A DNA stretch of 64,000 nt from Sporosarcina obsidiansis (GCF_009651005.1 NZ_WHVW01000001.1:314429-378428); one strand, 5' to 3'. Shown: positions 17,003 to 25,906, counted from the first letter of the stretch. Notes: generated by a model not told the origin, from the letters alone. A program made the numbers and translations.

Positions 17003-17187
17003 TATATCTTCTCCTTTGTAGCCAATCATAGAAGTCTTCACAGTGCCTTATCGATTCCATTTTCTTATACACGATCTCGAAGGACCCAACAGACTAATCT
17101 GATTCAAATAAGGGTGTGAAGTGGGCCGGTTTTTAATACGGATTCTTTGCTGATCCACGAGGCTGTTCGGCTTTCCTCCACTTCTAC
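17003..17187 (-). ncRNA. Candidate bridge-RNA region 5' of the IS110 transposase
   Basis: Non-coding stretch of about 185 bases between the element end and the transposase start. On the transposase strand, GAAGTGG (complement of 17178-17184) can pair with CCACTTC (complement of 17118-17124), enclosing about 53 bases with further GC-rich pairing potential. Studied IS110-group elements encode a structured bridge RNA in exactly this place. The RNA call is inference from position and foldability. Confidence 0.4.
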
Positions 17188-17188
17188 T

Positions 17189-17238
17189 ATAAAAAAATAG
17201 TAGCACAAACCATGGCCTTGGTTTGTACTACTAATGTT
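17189..17238 (-). terminator. Terminator of the lipid-kinase gene
   Basis: On the - strand, a 15-bp stem (TAGTAG-x-ACAAACCA with its complement, one mismatch, six-base loop) is followed by TTTTTTTAT. It marks the native sequence next to the IS end. Confidence 0.88.
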
Positions 17239-17248
17239 AGTATGTTTC

Positions 17249-18148
17249 TTATAAGGAATTTACATGAATCATTCGGAAATGACCAGGTAGAATAGATAAG
17301 CGTTGAATGGTATTCTCATAAATTTCTCCGTCCATATCAATATCTTTTTTTATAGGTTGAGTGATCTCCAGTTCATCTGCCTGGAAATATTCCAGCTCTA
17401 TTAATTGATCATTATCCACTTCGGAATTCTTTAATTTAAAAAGTTCAAGGAAGGCGGATAAGCTATAATTAGAGACGATCAAAACATCTAGTTTGCCATC
17501 GAATGGTGAAAGAGCTGTAATTGGCAGTTCCGTCGTACCAATAAATCGTCCATTCAGTACAAAGAGTAATATCGCTTCACCTTCCAAATTATGATTCCCC
17601 ATACGTATTTTATAAGGGAAGGGCTCTACTTGGTTTAATGTGCGAAGTGTGCTCAGTAAATAGCTGATTGATCCTAAATTTTTCTTTTCGTTGTCTTTTA
17701 CGTTTTGGGATGTAGCGGTAACAAGCCCAATACCCCAAAAGTTCATGAAGTAACGCCCGTTCATATTTCCTACATCTGTCTCAATGATCGAGCCATTGAT
17801 CAAAGCATTCGCTGCTTCTTGCAATGACTGGGGAATGCCTAAGGAACGACTGAAATCATTTGAAGTGCCGCCCGGGAGTAAAGCGATAACAGGTCGTGTA
17901 GGTAGTGGAGCGATGCTGTTAATGCAGGTGTGTACGGTTCCATCACCGCCTAAAATGATGAGTAAATCAACTTTATCGCTATAATGTACACAAGCCTGTT
18001 GGAGTTCTTCTACTGATTTTGTATTCAAAAGTATTAATTCATCTACTGCCTGAGTGAAAATGGGAACGGTCTCAGAAAGTTTTTGCTCAATATCTGTATC
18101 TCCAGCGCTTCTATTATATACGAACAATGCTCGATCGAAATGAAGCAT
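17249..18148 (-). CDS. Diacylglycerol/lipid kinase family protein (YegS/BmrU type)
   Basis: 299 residues. The ATP-binding motif L-I-I-L-G-G-D-G-T-V-H (about 65-75) and P-G-G-T-S-N-D-F-S-R (about 92-101) are the defining DAGK catalytic patterns. The C-terminal beta-rich lipid-binding domain includes D-G-K-L-D-V-L-I-V and a final D-M-D-G-E. ATG 18148 is chosen: AAAGGAG lies seven bases before it, whereas the GTG at 18157 overlaps that site. It probably phosphorylates diacylglycerol or a related membrane lipid. Single gene with its own terminator. Confidence 0.9.
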   Translation of the reverse strand: MLHFDRALFVYNRSAGDTDIEQKLSETVPIFTQAVDELILLNTKSVEELQQACVHYSDKVDLLIILGGDGTVHTCINSIAPLPTRPVIALLPGGTSNDFSRSLGIPQSLQEAANALINGSIIETDVGNMNGRYFMNFWGIGLVTATSQNVKDNEKKNLGSISYLLSTLRTLNQVEPFPYKIRMGNHNLEGEAILLFVLNGRFIGTTELPITALSPFDGKLDVLIVSNYSLSAFLELFKLKNSEVDNDQLIELEYFQADELEITQPIKKDIDMDGEIYENTIQRLSILPGHFRMIHVNSL

Positions 18149-18345
18149 GATTTTCACTCCTTTCCTAACTAATTATTCCCCAATCCTCATTGTGAAAACT
18201 CAATTTAATGTAACTATAAAATTTGAAAAGTTTAAAAACAATGTTGATATAATTTTTTAACTACTATATACTAAAATAATAATTTATCTGATTTCTTTGA
18301 ATAGGGATAATATTGAAGAGAAAAAGACGAGAAAGAAGGGGTTTC

Positions 18346-19773
18346 ATGCTAACATTTTTATCATCCATCGTCTTACTGATTGTAGGATATCTTGTCTACT
18401 CAAAAGTTGTTGAACGCGTATTTGTTATAGACGATTCACGAAAAACACCTGCTTATACGCAAGGAGATGGAATGGATTATGTACCGATGAGCTGGTGGAA
18501 AGGTTGGCTCATCCAACTATTAAATATTGCAGGACTAGGCCCTATTTTTGGTGCAATTGCAGGCGCTTTGTATGGTCCTGTGGCATTTATCTGGATCGTT
18601 TTTGGTAGTATTTTTGCAGGTGCTGTTCATGACTATTTTTCGGGAATGCTTTCTTTGAAACATGGAGGAGCACAGTTTCCAAAAATAGTAGGAGAATATT
18701 TGGGAGATATTGCCCGTCGTTTTATCAATATCATTTCTATTGTGCTAATGATACTCGTAGCCGCGGCTTTCACTGCAGGACCAGCACAACTGATCTCGTC
18801 TATCACTCCGCTTACATTTACGGTTTCCCTTATCTTAATATTTGGATATTTTGTATTAGCGGCTATATTACCGATTAATAAAATTATCGGCCGTCTCTAT
18901 CCATTATTCGGTATCGTTTTAATCATTATGGCTGGCGGAATAGGAGTCGCTTTATTGTTTGGACCTGAGAAAATACCTAATTTAACGTTACAGAATTTGC
19001 ATCCAGGAGAATTACCGATTTGGCCGCTCTTAATGGTTACCATTTCATGTGGAGCCATATCAGGATTTCATTGCACACAAAGTCCAATCGTGTCTAGAAC
19101 GATGAAAAAAGAGTCAGAAGGTCGTAAAGTATTTTATGGTGCGATGATCGCAGAAGGCGTAATTGCAATGGTATGGGCTGCTGCAGGTATGACCTTCTTT
19201 GGTAGTACAGCAGGGTTACAAGAGGCCCTAGCAGCAGGGGGGCCAGCAGGAGCGGTGAATGAAATTTCAAGTTCTTTGCTAGGTTCCTTCGGTGGACTGC
19301 TCGCAATTTTAGGTGTGATTATTTTACCGATCACTACCGGAGATACTGCACTTCGTTCTGCACGAATGATCTTCACTGAGGCGGCATCTAAGTGGATAAA
19401 CCCCGATAAACGTTGGGTCGTATTGGGTTCTACGCTACTATTGGGAGTGCCGATGTTCTATTTATCAACGATTGACTACTCTTTCTTATGGCGCTATGTA
19501 GGCGGAACGAATCAGCTAGTTGCAGCTGTCATGCTTTGGACAGCGACCTCATTTTTATTAAGAGAGAATAAAGCTCATTGGATTGCAGGGATACCTGCGT
19601 TATTTATGACAGCAGTTGTCGTAACCTACTGGATGTATGCACCGGAAGGTTTACACTTGAGCTACGGACTATCGGTAGGAACTGGTATTACAGTTTCTAT
19701 AGCAATCGGTGCATTTTACGGGTTTAAAGTGATTCAAGCCAAACAGCAACGTACTGTGGTGGATATAGGATGA
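18346..19773 (+). CDS. CstA-family carbon starvation/peptide or pyruvate transporter
   Basis: 475 residues with about 13 membrane helices. The N-terminal R-K-T-P-A-Y-T-Q-G-D-G-x-D-Y-V-P (about 30-45), G-P-I-F-G-A-I-A-G-A, H-D-Y-F-S-G-M and S-G-F-H-C-T-Q-S-P-I-V-S-R-T (about 234-250) are hallmark CstA patterns. It is shorter than E. coli CstA (about 700 residues) and belongs to the short form. Family members take up peptides or pyruvate under carbon limitation. ATG 18346 follows AAGGGG; a TTG at 18313 would add 11 charged residues and is less likely. Ends at a strong terminator. Confidence 0.9.
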   Translation: MLTFLSSIVLLIVGYLVYSKVVERVFVIDDSRKTPAYTQGDGMDYVPMSWWKGWLIQLLNIAGLGPIFGAIAGALYGPVAFIWIVFGSIFAGAVHDYFSGMLSLKHGGAQFPKIVGEYLGDIARRFINIISIVLMILVAAAFTAGPAQLISSITPLTFTVSLILIFGYFVLAAILPINKIIGRLYPLFGIVLIIMAGGIGVALLFGPEKIPNLTLQNLHPGELPIWPLLMVTISCGAISGFHCTQSPIVSRTMKKESEGRKVFYGAMIAEGVIAMVWAAAGMTFFGSTAGLQEALAAGGPAGAVNEISSSLLGSFGGLLAILGVIILPITTGDTALRSARMIFTEAASKWINPDKRWVVLGSTLLLGVPMFYLSTIDYSFLWRYVGGTNQLVAAVMLWTATSFLLRENKAHWIAGIPALFMTAVVVTYWMYAPEGLHLSYGLSVGTGITVSIAIGAFYGFKVIQAKQQRTVVDIG

Positions 19774-19776
19774 AAA

Positions 19777-20153
19777 GAAAGGCTCTCAGATTTACTCTGA
19801 GAGCCTTTCAGACTGTAGACAAAGGAAAAGATAGAGGGAAAGGTACCCGTTTGATCTACGTTCCAGGCGGACGCTTTCCGGAGGGCGTGGCTTGAGCCTC
19901 CTCGTCCGCTTCGCTTCCTGCGGGGTCTCAAGTCTCACGCTGATCCTCCCGGAGTCGCCGCCTTCCACTACGATCAACTAGCGTAATTCTTTGGTTTTTA
20001 GCGGATCGACCATTTCTAGTTCGTAATAGAGAGTATTGTTACCTTTTGAGAATTGTTAGAGACTAATACCAATGAAAAAGTTAAAGTTAATAACCTTTTA
20101 TTGGGGTTTGTCTACAAGCTGAAAGGCTCTCAGATATATTCTGAGAGCCTTTC
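19777..20153. repeat. 47-bp inverted repeats, each a terminator hairpin, flanking a GC-rich repeat
   Basis: 19777-19823 and 20107-20153 are inverted copies of one another, differing only in the hairpin loop and two other bases. Each contains the stem AAAGGCTCTCAGA / TCTGAGAGCCTTT and then TGTAGACAAA (inward side). The left copy terminates the CstA gene (+), the right copy terminates the citrate transporter gene (-). The match continues outside the hairpin, which a simple pair of terminators would not need. The 280 bases between hold the GC-rich repeat at 19857-19977 and otherwise no gene. Confidence 0.75.
19857..19977 (-). repeat. GC-rich dispersed intergenic repeat, copy 1
   Basis: About 120 bases, much richer in GC than the neighbourhood. 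Its complement matches 62477-62589 closely: shared blocks include GGCGGCGACTCC, CTTGAGACCCCGCAGG, AGCGAAGCGGACGAGGAGG, GGAAAGCGTCCGCC and TGGAACG. CTTGAG can pair with CTCAAG and CCGCAGG with CCTGCGG-like parts, so the element can fold. Frames in it are shadows. Confidence 0.85.
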
Positions 20154-20165
20154 CCACGTATTGAA

Positions 20166-21500
20166 TCAAATTGTAATAACTCCTAAAGCTATAGTGATGA
20201 TAAACAAGACGATACTAAAACCCCACATAATCATGAAGGAATAACGAATGTGTTTACCCATTTCAAGACCTGCTAAACCTAATGCCAACCATAGTGCGGG
20301 GGAGAATGGACTGACAAATGTTCCAATAATGTTTCCAACGATCAACGCATAAGCAGCGGATATGGAAGATACACCAAACCCTGTAACGACTTGCTCTACG
20401 ATTGGTAATAAAGCGAAGTAATAGGCATCTGTACTTAGTAATAAATCAAAAGGGACACCGAAGAATCCAATAATGATGTGCAGATAAGGTACAATAAATG
20501 CAGGGAGGACTTTTACCAAATCAGTCGCAATGGAATCCAGCATATTGGTTCCATTTAAGATGCCTAAAAACGAACCCGCTGCTAAGATGATAGCCGCCAT
20601 AAGCAATGCATTTGGCGCATGATCTTTTATACGTTCCATCTGTTCGTTCACCGTGCGGTAATTCAATGGAAGCGCAACGCTAAATCCAACCATGAAGATA
20701 AATCCTGCCGGAACGATCCCCCATACGAGTAAACCAATAACGCTTAATGCGATTAGTACGTTAAGCCAAAGTAGCTTCGGACGTCGTAGAGAAGCTGCTT
20801 TTTTGGAGGAATCATCGTTGGCGGTGTCTGTCAAAGGTGCTTTCTCTTCGACATCCTCTTTTTCAAAATCATTCGTTCCTTTTTTAGCAATCAAACGTTT
20901 CTCCCGCATTCCGAGAACGAAAGCCATACCAATTAACAACAATAAACCAATCACTTGAATTTTTATCAATGGACGCCATAATTCCGTAACGTCGACACCT
21001 AATACCGCAGCAGCACGGCCAAGAGGACCTCCCCAAGGTACCATGTTGACGATACTCGCTGAAGTACCTACGAGTAATAACAGTAAATAAGGATTCATCT
21101 TCAGACGCTTATAAAGCGGCAACAAAGCTGGAATAGTAATTAAAAATGTAGAGGCGCCTGAACCATCTAATTGCGCAATTGCTGCAATGACAACAGTTGC
21201 CATCGCCACCGCAATGACATTACCTCGTGAAATAGTAATCATCGTATTGATGAGTGGATCAAAAACTCCTGCATCTTGCATAATTCCAAAAAACAGAATC
21301 GCGAAGATGAACATAATGACAACGCTGATGACAGAATCAATCCCGCTACTGAAAAACTCTCCAATTTCTTTAAAGTTAAATCCGGCAAAAAAGGCGCCGA
21401 AGATTGGTACAATGACCAGGCCTACAATCGGCGTGATTCGACCGCTGATAAGAAGAGCGACAATGACAAAAATGGTTAGTAATCCAATCATGCTTAACAT
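20166..21500 (-). CDS. CitMHS-family citrate-divalent metal (or related) transporter
   Basis: 444 residues with about 12 membrane helices. P-I-V-G-L-V-I-V-P near the start, A-Q-L-D-G-S-G-A-S-T-F-L-I-T (about 112-125) and N-M-V-P-W-G-G-P-L-G-R-A-A (about 151-163) are typical of CitM/CitH proteins that import citrate complexed with Mg2+ or Ca2+. ATG 21500 follows GGAGGAG; the upstream ATG at 21524 lacks a site. It lies downstream of a CitST-type two-component pair and has a perfect cre site before it, so expression is probably induced by citrate and repressed by preferred sugars, as for citM of B. subtilis. Confidence 0.9.
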   Translation of the reverse strand: MLSMIGLLTIFVIVALLISGRITPIVGLVIVPIFGAFFAGFNFKEIGEFFSSGIDSVISVVIMFIFAILFFGIMQDAGVFDPLINTMITISRGNVIAVAMATVVIAAIAQLDGSGASTFLITIPALLPLYKRLKMNPYLLLLLVGTSASIVNMVPWGGPLGRAAAVLGVDVTELWRPLIKIQVIGLLLLIGMAFVLGMREKRLIAKKGTNDFEKEDVEEKAPLTDTANDDSSKKAASLRRPKLLWLNVLIALSVIGLLVWGIVPAGFIFMVGFSVALPLNYRTVNEQMERIKDHAPNALLMAAIILAAGSFLGILNGTNMLDSIATDLVKVLPAFIVPYLHIIIGFFGVPFDLLLSTDAYYFALLPIVEQVVTGFGVSSISAAYALIVGNIIGTFVSPFSPALWLALGLAGLEMGKHIRYSFMIMWGFSIVLFIITIALGVITI

Positions 21501-21539
21501 AGATATTTCTCCTCCAATGAACAAGTTTATAAAAGAATA

Positions 21540-21554
21540 ATGTAAGCGGATACA
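21540..21554 (-). promoter_or_regulatory. Perfect cre site (CcpA) upstream of the citrate transporter
   Basis: ATGTAAGCGGATACA matches the WTGNAANCGNWNNCW consensus at every fixed position. It lies 40-54 bases before the start codon. An overlapping inverted repeat, CGGATAC-N7-GTATCCG (21547-21567), may be a further regulator site. Confidence 0.75.
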
Positions 21555-21689
21555 AACTAGGTATCCGAAAATTCTTTCTTTAATTGTTCATAATGTAACA
21601 CGGAGAAAAGTCGGTAAAAAGCATATGGAAATAAGAAGAATAAAGTTTATTTTACGCATTTTGTTCATTATGTTCACGACTGCTAAATA

Positions 21690-22391
21690 TTACATTTTAA
21701 CGTATGTACGTTCAGGTCTTCCAACGTCACCGTAATGAAGCATAGCTCTAGCCTTCTCTACAGATACAAGATATTCAAGATAGCGTCTAGCAGTCGAGCG
21801 ACTGACCCCAGCGGCTTCACCTGTATCCATGGCAGTCATCCCTTCTGTGGAGCTGTGATTAAGAATCTCTTCTATACGTTCAAGCGTCAGTCGATCAATC
21901 CCTTTTGGTAAGCCGTCTGCAGAAATTGATGTGCCTGCACGCGATTCTCCACCAAATAACAAACGGTCGACATCCTCTTGATTTATTTCTTTTTTTGAAG
22001 ACAATAATATTTTTTGTGCACGATAGCGTGTAATTGTCTTGTTAAATCTATCAAAATCAATTGGTTTAATTAGGAAGTCGAATACACCGCCTTGTAAAGC
22101 AGATTTGACTGTATCTGACTCTTTAGCAGCCGTCAAAAGAACGATATCAATGGTCGCATATTCTTTACGAATCTGCCAGAATAAATCGAGCCCCGGACTA
22201 TCCGGTATATAGACATCCAACAAAATCAAATCAGGCAATTGTTTTGTATGTTGCAAAAAATATAAGGTGTCTACTGATGAATTTACCACTTTTATAACTT
22301 GGAATCCGGTGATGCTTTCAACAAGCCGTCGGTTGATTTCTGCCACACGAAAATCATCTTCTACAATTAATACTTGTAAAGTTCTTTCCAT
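21690..22391 (-). CDS. CitT/DctR-type response regulator
   Basis: 233 residues from ATG 22391, preceded by AAAGGAGGGCG. The receiver domain has the acidic pocket E-D-D (about 11-13), phospho-acceptor Asp59 (L-I-L-L-D-V), Thr (L-L-T-A) and Lys (L-I-K-P). The C-terminal part has a helix-turn-helix (T-G-E-A-A-G-V-S-R-S-T-A-R-R-Y-L), as in the CitB family. An upstream in-frame start at 22436 overlaps the kinase gene and lacks a site. It is 16 bases after the kinase stop, so the pair is one operon; the probable target is the adjacent citrate-type transporter. Confidence 0.9.
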   Translation of the reverse strand: MERTLQVLIVEDDFRVAEINRRLVESITGFQVIKVVNSSVDTLYFLQHTKQLPDLILLDVYIPDSPGLDLFWQIRKEYATIDIVLLTAAKESDTVKSALQGGVFDFLIKPIDFDRFNKTITRYRAQKILLSSKKEINQEDVDRLLFGGESRAGTSISADGLPKGIDRLTLERIEEILNHSSTEGMTAMDTGEAAGVSRSTARRYLEYLVSVEKARAMLHYGDVGRPERTYVKM

Positions 22392-22407
22392 TGGAAAACG
22401 CCCTCCT

Positions 22408-24048
22408 TTAGTTGTGTTTAGGGAGTGAAACAACAAAGCAAGTGCCGCCTAATTCACTAGGCTCGGTGAAAAGTTGACCATTTGCTGCAGCAACAGCTTT
22501 CTGCGTTAATGCTAAACCAAACCCTCTACCAGATCCTTTCTTCGTGGAGAATCCTTCACAAAAAATATCCGTCAGAACAGATTCTGGAAGCCCAGGACCT
22601 GCATCATCGATTTCAAACAGCAGATCTTGTCCAATATCAGTGAAAAATATAGATATTTCCCGGGAAATTGCTTGTTCATCATAAACCGCGTCAAACGCAT
22701 TGTCTAGCAAGTTTCCGACGGCAGTCAGCAATGCTTGTCGGCTACCATCGGATAAAATCGAATGCAGGCGACTACCTGATTGAATAGATACATTAATTTG
22801 CAATTCACTCGCTTGATTTAGTTTTCCTACTAGCAATCCACTTACATAAGGATCATGTACTTCATCAAGTAATGTATCCATCCATTCTTGTTGGATGTTA
22901 GTTTCATTTTGAATGAAATCGAGGACCTCTTCTTTTTTATTCAATCGTGTCAGACCCATGATCGTATACAGTTTATTGGAAAACTCATGGGTTTGTGAGC
23001 GTAGAGCATTCGCGTATTGTTGAATGTTTGTTAGTTTCTTCGTTAAGTTCTCTATTTCCGTTTTGTTACGAAATGTCGAGACAGCACCTAATAATTGATT
23101 TTCGTAATAGATTGGTACACTATTGACATAAACGCTGTGAGTACCGAATGATTTCTCTTGATCAAATACAGATTGTCCATTCTTTAAAACATAGGGTAAA
23201 TCGGAATTGGGAAAACTATGATGAATCGATTTGCCGATCCAAGAGTTTGTTTGTTGGTCATCGCCTGTTAACAGTTTCAGTGCAGCAGAGTTGATCATCG
23301 TGATTTGTCCGTGAACATTAACTGCCACGATTCCTTCATGGATGGAGTGAAGGATGGTTTCTTTTTGAAATAACAAATGGGAAATTTCTTCTGGCTCTAA
23401 TCCGAATAAAACTTTCTTAATATAGTTTGCGATTAGCACAGCACCCATAATGGCTGCAGCACTGATTCCTAAAAGCGCGAACCAGATTTCTTTACTGTAA
23501 TCCCAAATAACAGATTCAATAGATTCCGCTAAAAATCCTACAGATACCACACCAACAATTTTGTTGTTTGAGTAAATAGGAACTTTTGCACGCAAAGAAT
23601 TGCCCAATGATCCTTTAGATTTTGATATATAAGATTCTCCCCATAATAGAGCACGCTCATTGTCCTCACCGACCATTTTTTTACCGATACGATCAGGATT
23701 AGGATGGGCATATCGAATTTCTTGTTGATTTCCCACAACGATAAACTCCGCATCTGTTTGTTTCTGGATTTGATGAACAATGGGTTGAATAATAGAGGAA
23801 GGATCGTCTGCATGAAATGCTGCACGAATCTCGGGAACTAATGATACACTTGTTGCAACGCTTAGGGCTCGTTCGCCGATTTGCGTTTCTAACGTATCTG
23901 TTACAAAAAAATCCATGAATCCGCCAATCAGCACAATAATGGCCACGACAAGTGCCCCAATTAGGCCAATCATTTTCATATGTAAATTAACAAGAGGCTT
24001 AGACTGTAAACTATGCCTGTTTAAATCCTCTTTTTGTATACGAATCAT
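22408..24048 (-). CDS. CitA/DcuS-type sensor histidine kinase
   Basis: 546 residues. N-terminal TM helix (about 26-50), extracytoplasmic single-Cache domain (about 51-180, with the D-R-I-G-K-K-M-V-G-E-D pattern of citrate/dicarboxylate sensors), second TM (about 184-206), PAS domain (about 225-330), phospho-acceptor His in R-S-Q-T-H-E-F-S-N-K-L, then the ATPase domain with N-box G-N-L-L-D-N-A-F-D-A, G1 D-D-A-G-P-G-L and G2 G-R-G-F-G-L-A-L. ATG 24048 is six bases after GGAGGT. It probably senses citrate or another di-/tricarboxylate outside the cell. Confidence 0.92.
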   Translation of the reverse strand: MIRIQKEDLNRHSLQSKPLVNLHMKMIGLIGALVVAIIVLIGGFMDFFVTDTLETQIGERALSVATSVSLVPEIRAAFHADDPSSIIQPIVHQIQKQTDAEFIVVGNQQEIRYAHPNPDRIGKKMVGEDNERALLWGESYISKSKGSLGNSLRAKVPIYSNNKIVGVVSVGFLAESIESVIWDYSKEIWFALLGISAAAIMGAVLIANYIKKVLFGLEPEEISHLLFQKETILHSIHEGIVAVNVHGQITMINSAALKLLTGDDQQTNSWIGKSIHHSFPNSDLPYVLKNGQSVFDQEKSFGTHSVYVNSVPIYYENQLLGAVSTFRNKTEIENLTKKLTNIQQYANALRSQTHEFSNKLYTIMGLTRLNKKEEVLDFIQNETNIQQEWMDTLLDEVHDPYVSGLLVGKLNQASELQINVSIQSGSRLHSILSDGSRQALLTAVGNLLDNAFDAVYDEQAISREISIFFTDIGQDLLFEIDDAGPGLPESVLTDIFCEGFSTKKGSGRGFGLALTQKAVAAANGQLFTEPSELGGTCFVVSLPKHN

Positions 24049-24154
24049 GAACGGACCTCCGATGAACTAGAGTGATAGACTAAGCATAACATGAGGAATG
24101 GTCATTGCAGTTATGAAAATACAGAAATCTACTAATTATAATCCAACAACAAAA

Positions 24155-24203
24155 AAGACTGCTTAGAAAAGTCATCTAAAATGACTTTTGAGCAGTCTCT
24201 TCT
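24155..24203 (-). terminator. Strong hairpin with T run on the - strand
   Basis: AGACTGCT and AAAAGTCAT pair with ATGACTTTT and AGCAGTCT. On the - strand it is followed by TTTTTTG. It would insulate the sensor kinase operon from transcripts coming from 24475. Confidence 0.8.
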
Positions 24204-24427
24204 TACATCATAAAATTTTAGGAACCGATCGTAAGCCTGAACGAACCGCGCCAAACCTAATTCTTTAAGCAGAGCACATCCTGTTTGCCTATTTATTTAA
24301 TGGTAAACTGTATTTTTACGGAGTTTATCAACTGCTGTCCGCCTTGGCTCGATAAATCTTTTCGAACGTGCAATGTTTATCGACTACCAACTTTATATGG
24401 CTGTGCAGGTTGTACACTACTACAAAA
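24204..24427. other. Intergenic stretch, nothing recognised
   Basis: Lies between two - strand terminators. Short frames on the + strand have no ribosome sites or recognisable content. Confidence 0.5.
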
Positions 24428-24474
24428 AGAAAAGGCCCTAACTCAATTAAAGAGTTGGACCCCATCCTTTTTGC
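24428..24474 (-). terminator. Terminator of the stalk-domain protein gene
   Basis: On the - strand GGTCCAACTC pairs with GAGTTAGGGCC around a TTTAATT loop, followed by TTTTCTTTTT. Confidence 0.8.
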
Positions 24475-25797
24475 TTATGCGCCTACCTTAGCTTCTTCTT
24501 CATCTACGCCTAATTCTTCCAAGTATTCCTCCATTGTGATGGCATTCTTGATCACGTCTGCAGGTACTTTAATTTCTTTTACGCTATTATGGTTGCTGTA
24601 TGTGCCTGAAATCACTTGAGTGATCGAAACCGTATCTTCATTGATTCCCATTGTCATTTTCGTCACACCTGACAGCTCAAGAGGGAATAACGTTTTCTTG
24701 TCGATTTTGGAAACAACAACGAATTCTTCGATATTGATATCCAATGCGTCAAGGATACTTTCTAAATCTTCAGTGCCTTCTTCTTCCTCGGTCACAGCTT
24801 CAGCGTCTTCTGTCACCTGTTCAGCTGCTACTTTTTGTTTCTCTTCAACTACAACATTCTCACCTGACTCACTAGGAAGTAGACCAGGAAGCAGAGCCAT
24901 TACGTCGTCCATCATTTCGCGGAATTGCTCATTTGTCAACGTTTGTGTCATGACATACTGATCTGCATATTCGTAAATATGGATACCATCGATGAATTTT
25001 TTCGTAAGTTCTAGCTGTGCAAGTGGGTCAATTTGCTGCACAGACGTTTGGAATAATGAATCTGTCAATCCTTCATCCATTTTGATCCACTTATCGACCA
25101 TGCTGTCGTACTGGAAGAAACCGTCTTTCGTCAAATATGCTTCAGATGTTTGATTGAAGTCTTCTCCATCCATGTTCATTGCAATTTTAGAATGAGTATA
25201 GAGGGCAAGTGGATCTTGAATAACATCCATCTTCATATCCATCACCATATCAATTTCTTCCTCAAGCTCAGACGACTTCATTTTCTGATCAATCGTCATT
25301 TCTGCAGAATAGCTGTTTAAGCCAGAGTTAAGTGTTTTCTCTAAGAATGCTTCAACATCGTTCACACGATTAGTTGTCACTTGTACAGATTTTTGATCTT
25401 CTGAAAGTGTTACATCAAAGCCTTCTAATGAAGATAAAAATGTACTAGAGATATAGTTTCCACCATTATTCAATGTTAGAGGAAACTGTGTGTCTGCTTT
25501 CTTTCCATTGACTAAAATCTTTTGAGCTCCTGCGTTAAAGTCAACTGTCAGATACGTATTTGTTGCAGTTACCACGCCTTTGTTTTTTGACACTGAATAG
25601 CCAGCTTCTTTGAAAACATTTTCGACTGGAATCAGCACTTCACCATGAGATAAAAATGGTTGCTCATAACCCGCTACTTCCACACCATCTACTAGTAACT
25701 TCAAAGAATCATTACTAGCAGCTTGTGCATTGATGTTTGGGATAGCAAAAGCTAGTAATAAAGCTAAAGCAAACACCCATGAACCAAACTTCTTCAA
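24475..25797 (-). CDS. Secreted protein with copper-amine-oxidase N-terminal-like (stalk) domain
   Basis: 440 residues. Clear signal peptide (M-K-K-F-G-S-W-V-F-A..., cleavage likely after A-Q-A-A). Residues about 30-145 form the stalk domain: L-L-V-D-G-V-E-V, L-S-H-G-E-V-L-I-P-V-E-N-V-F-K-E-A-G and repeated short strands. The remaining part (about 150-430) resembles secreted DUF6612-type proteins, with an acidic insertion around 320-350 (V-V-E-E-K-Q-K... E-E-E-E-G-T-E). No enzyme motif. TTG 25797 is the start, behind a G-rich stretch. Role unknown; the domain usually mediates surface or wall association. Confidence 0.75.
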   Translation of the reverse strand: MKKFGSWVFALALLLAFAIPNINAQAASNDSLKLLVDGVEVAGYEQPFLSHGEVLIPVENVFKEAGYSVSKNKGVVTATNTYLTVDFNAGAQKILVNGKKADTQFPLTLNNGGNYISSTFLSSLEGFDVTLSEDQKSVQVTTNRVNDVEAFLEKTLNSGLNSYSAEMTIDQKMKSSELEEEIDMVMDMKMDVIQDPLALYTHSKIAMNMDGEDFNQTSEAYLTKDGFFQYDSMVDKWIKMDEGLTDSLFQTSVQQIDPLAQLELTKKFIDGIHIYEYADQYVMTQTLTNEQFREMMDDVMALLPGLLPSESGENVVVEEKQKVAAEQVTEDAEAVTEEEEGTEDLESILDALDINIEEFVVVSKIDKKTLFPLELSGVTKMTMGINEDTVSITQVISGTYSNHNSVKEIKVPADVIKNAITMEEYLEELGVDEEEAKVGA

Positions 25798-25830
25798 TTA
25801 CAAAACCCCCGTTTCATTTTGGAAAACCCT

Positions 25831-25849
25831 ACCTACGTTATTCGTAGGT
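25831..25849. promoter_or_regulatory. Inverted repeat in the divergent region before the stalk-protein gene
   Basis: ACCTACG-TTATT-CGTAGGT is perfect, 34-52 bases before the TTG start of the - strand gene. It has operator-like size; no regulator is known. Confidence 0.4.
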
Positions 25850-25906
25850 ATACCAATTTATACGAATAGTTCCTGAAATGGTTTCAAATAAACGAAAGTT
25901 TTTTAA

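Larger units (their letters stand above)
15712..17187 (-). mobile_element. IS110-family insertion sequence (boundaries approximate)
   Basis: The element is defined by its single DEDD transposase gene (15779-17002, - strand). IS110 elements lack clear terminal inverted repeats, so the ends are estimated: the right end must lie before the lipid-kinase terminator (from about 17189), the left end between the 15665-15706 palindrome and the transposase stop. A ~185-base non-coding segment lies 5' of the transposase. Confidence 0.7.

Noticed and set aside
19734..19977. - strand frames of 61-65 codons in the GC-rich repeat
   Set aside because: They are shadows of a dispersed non-coding repeat; the same holds for the frame at 62411-62614.
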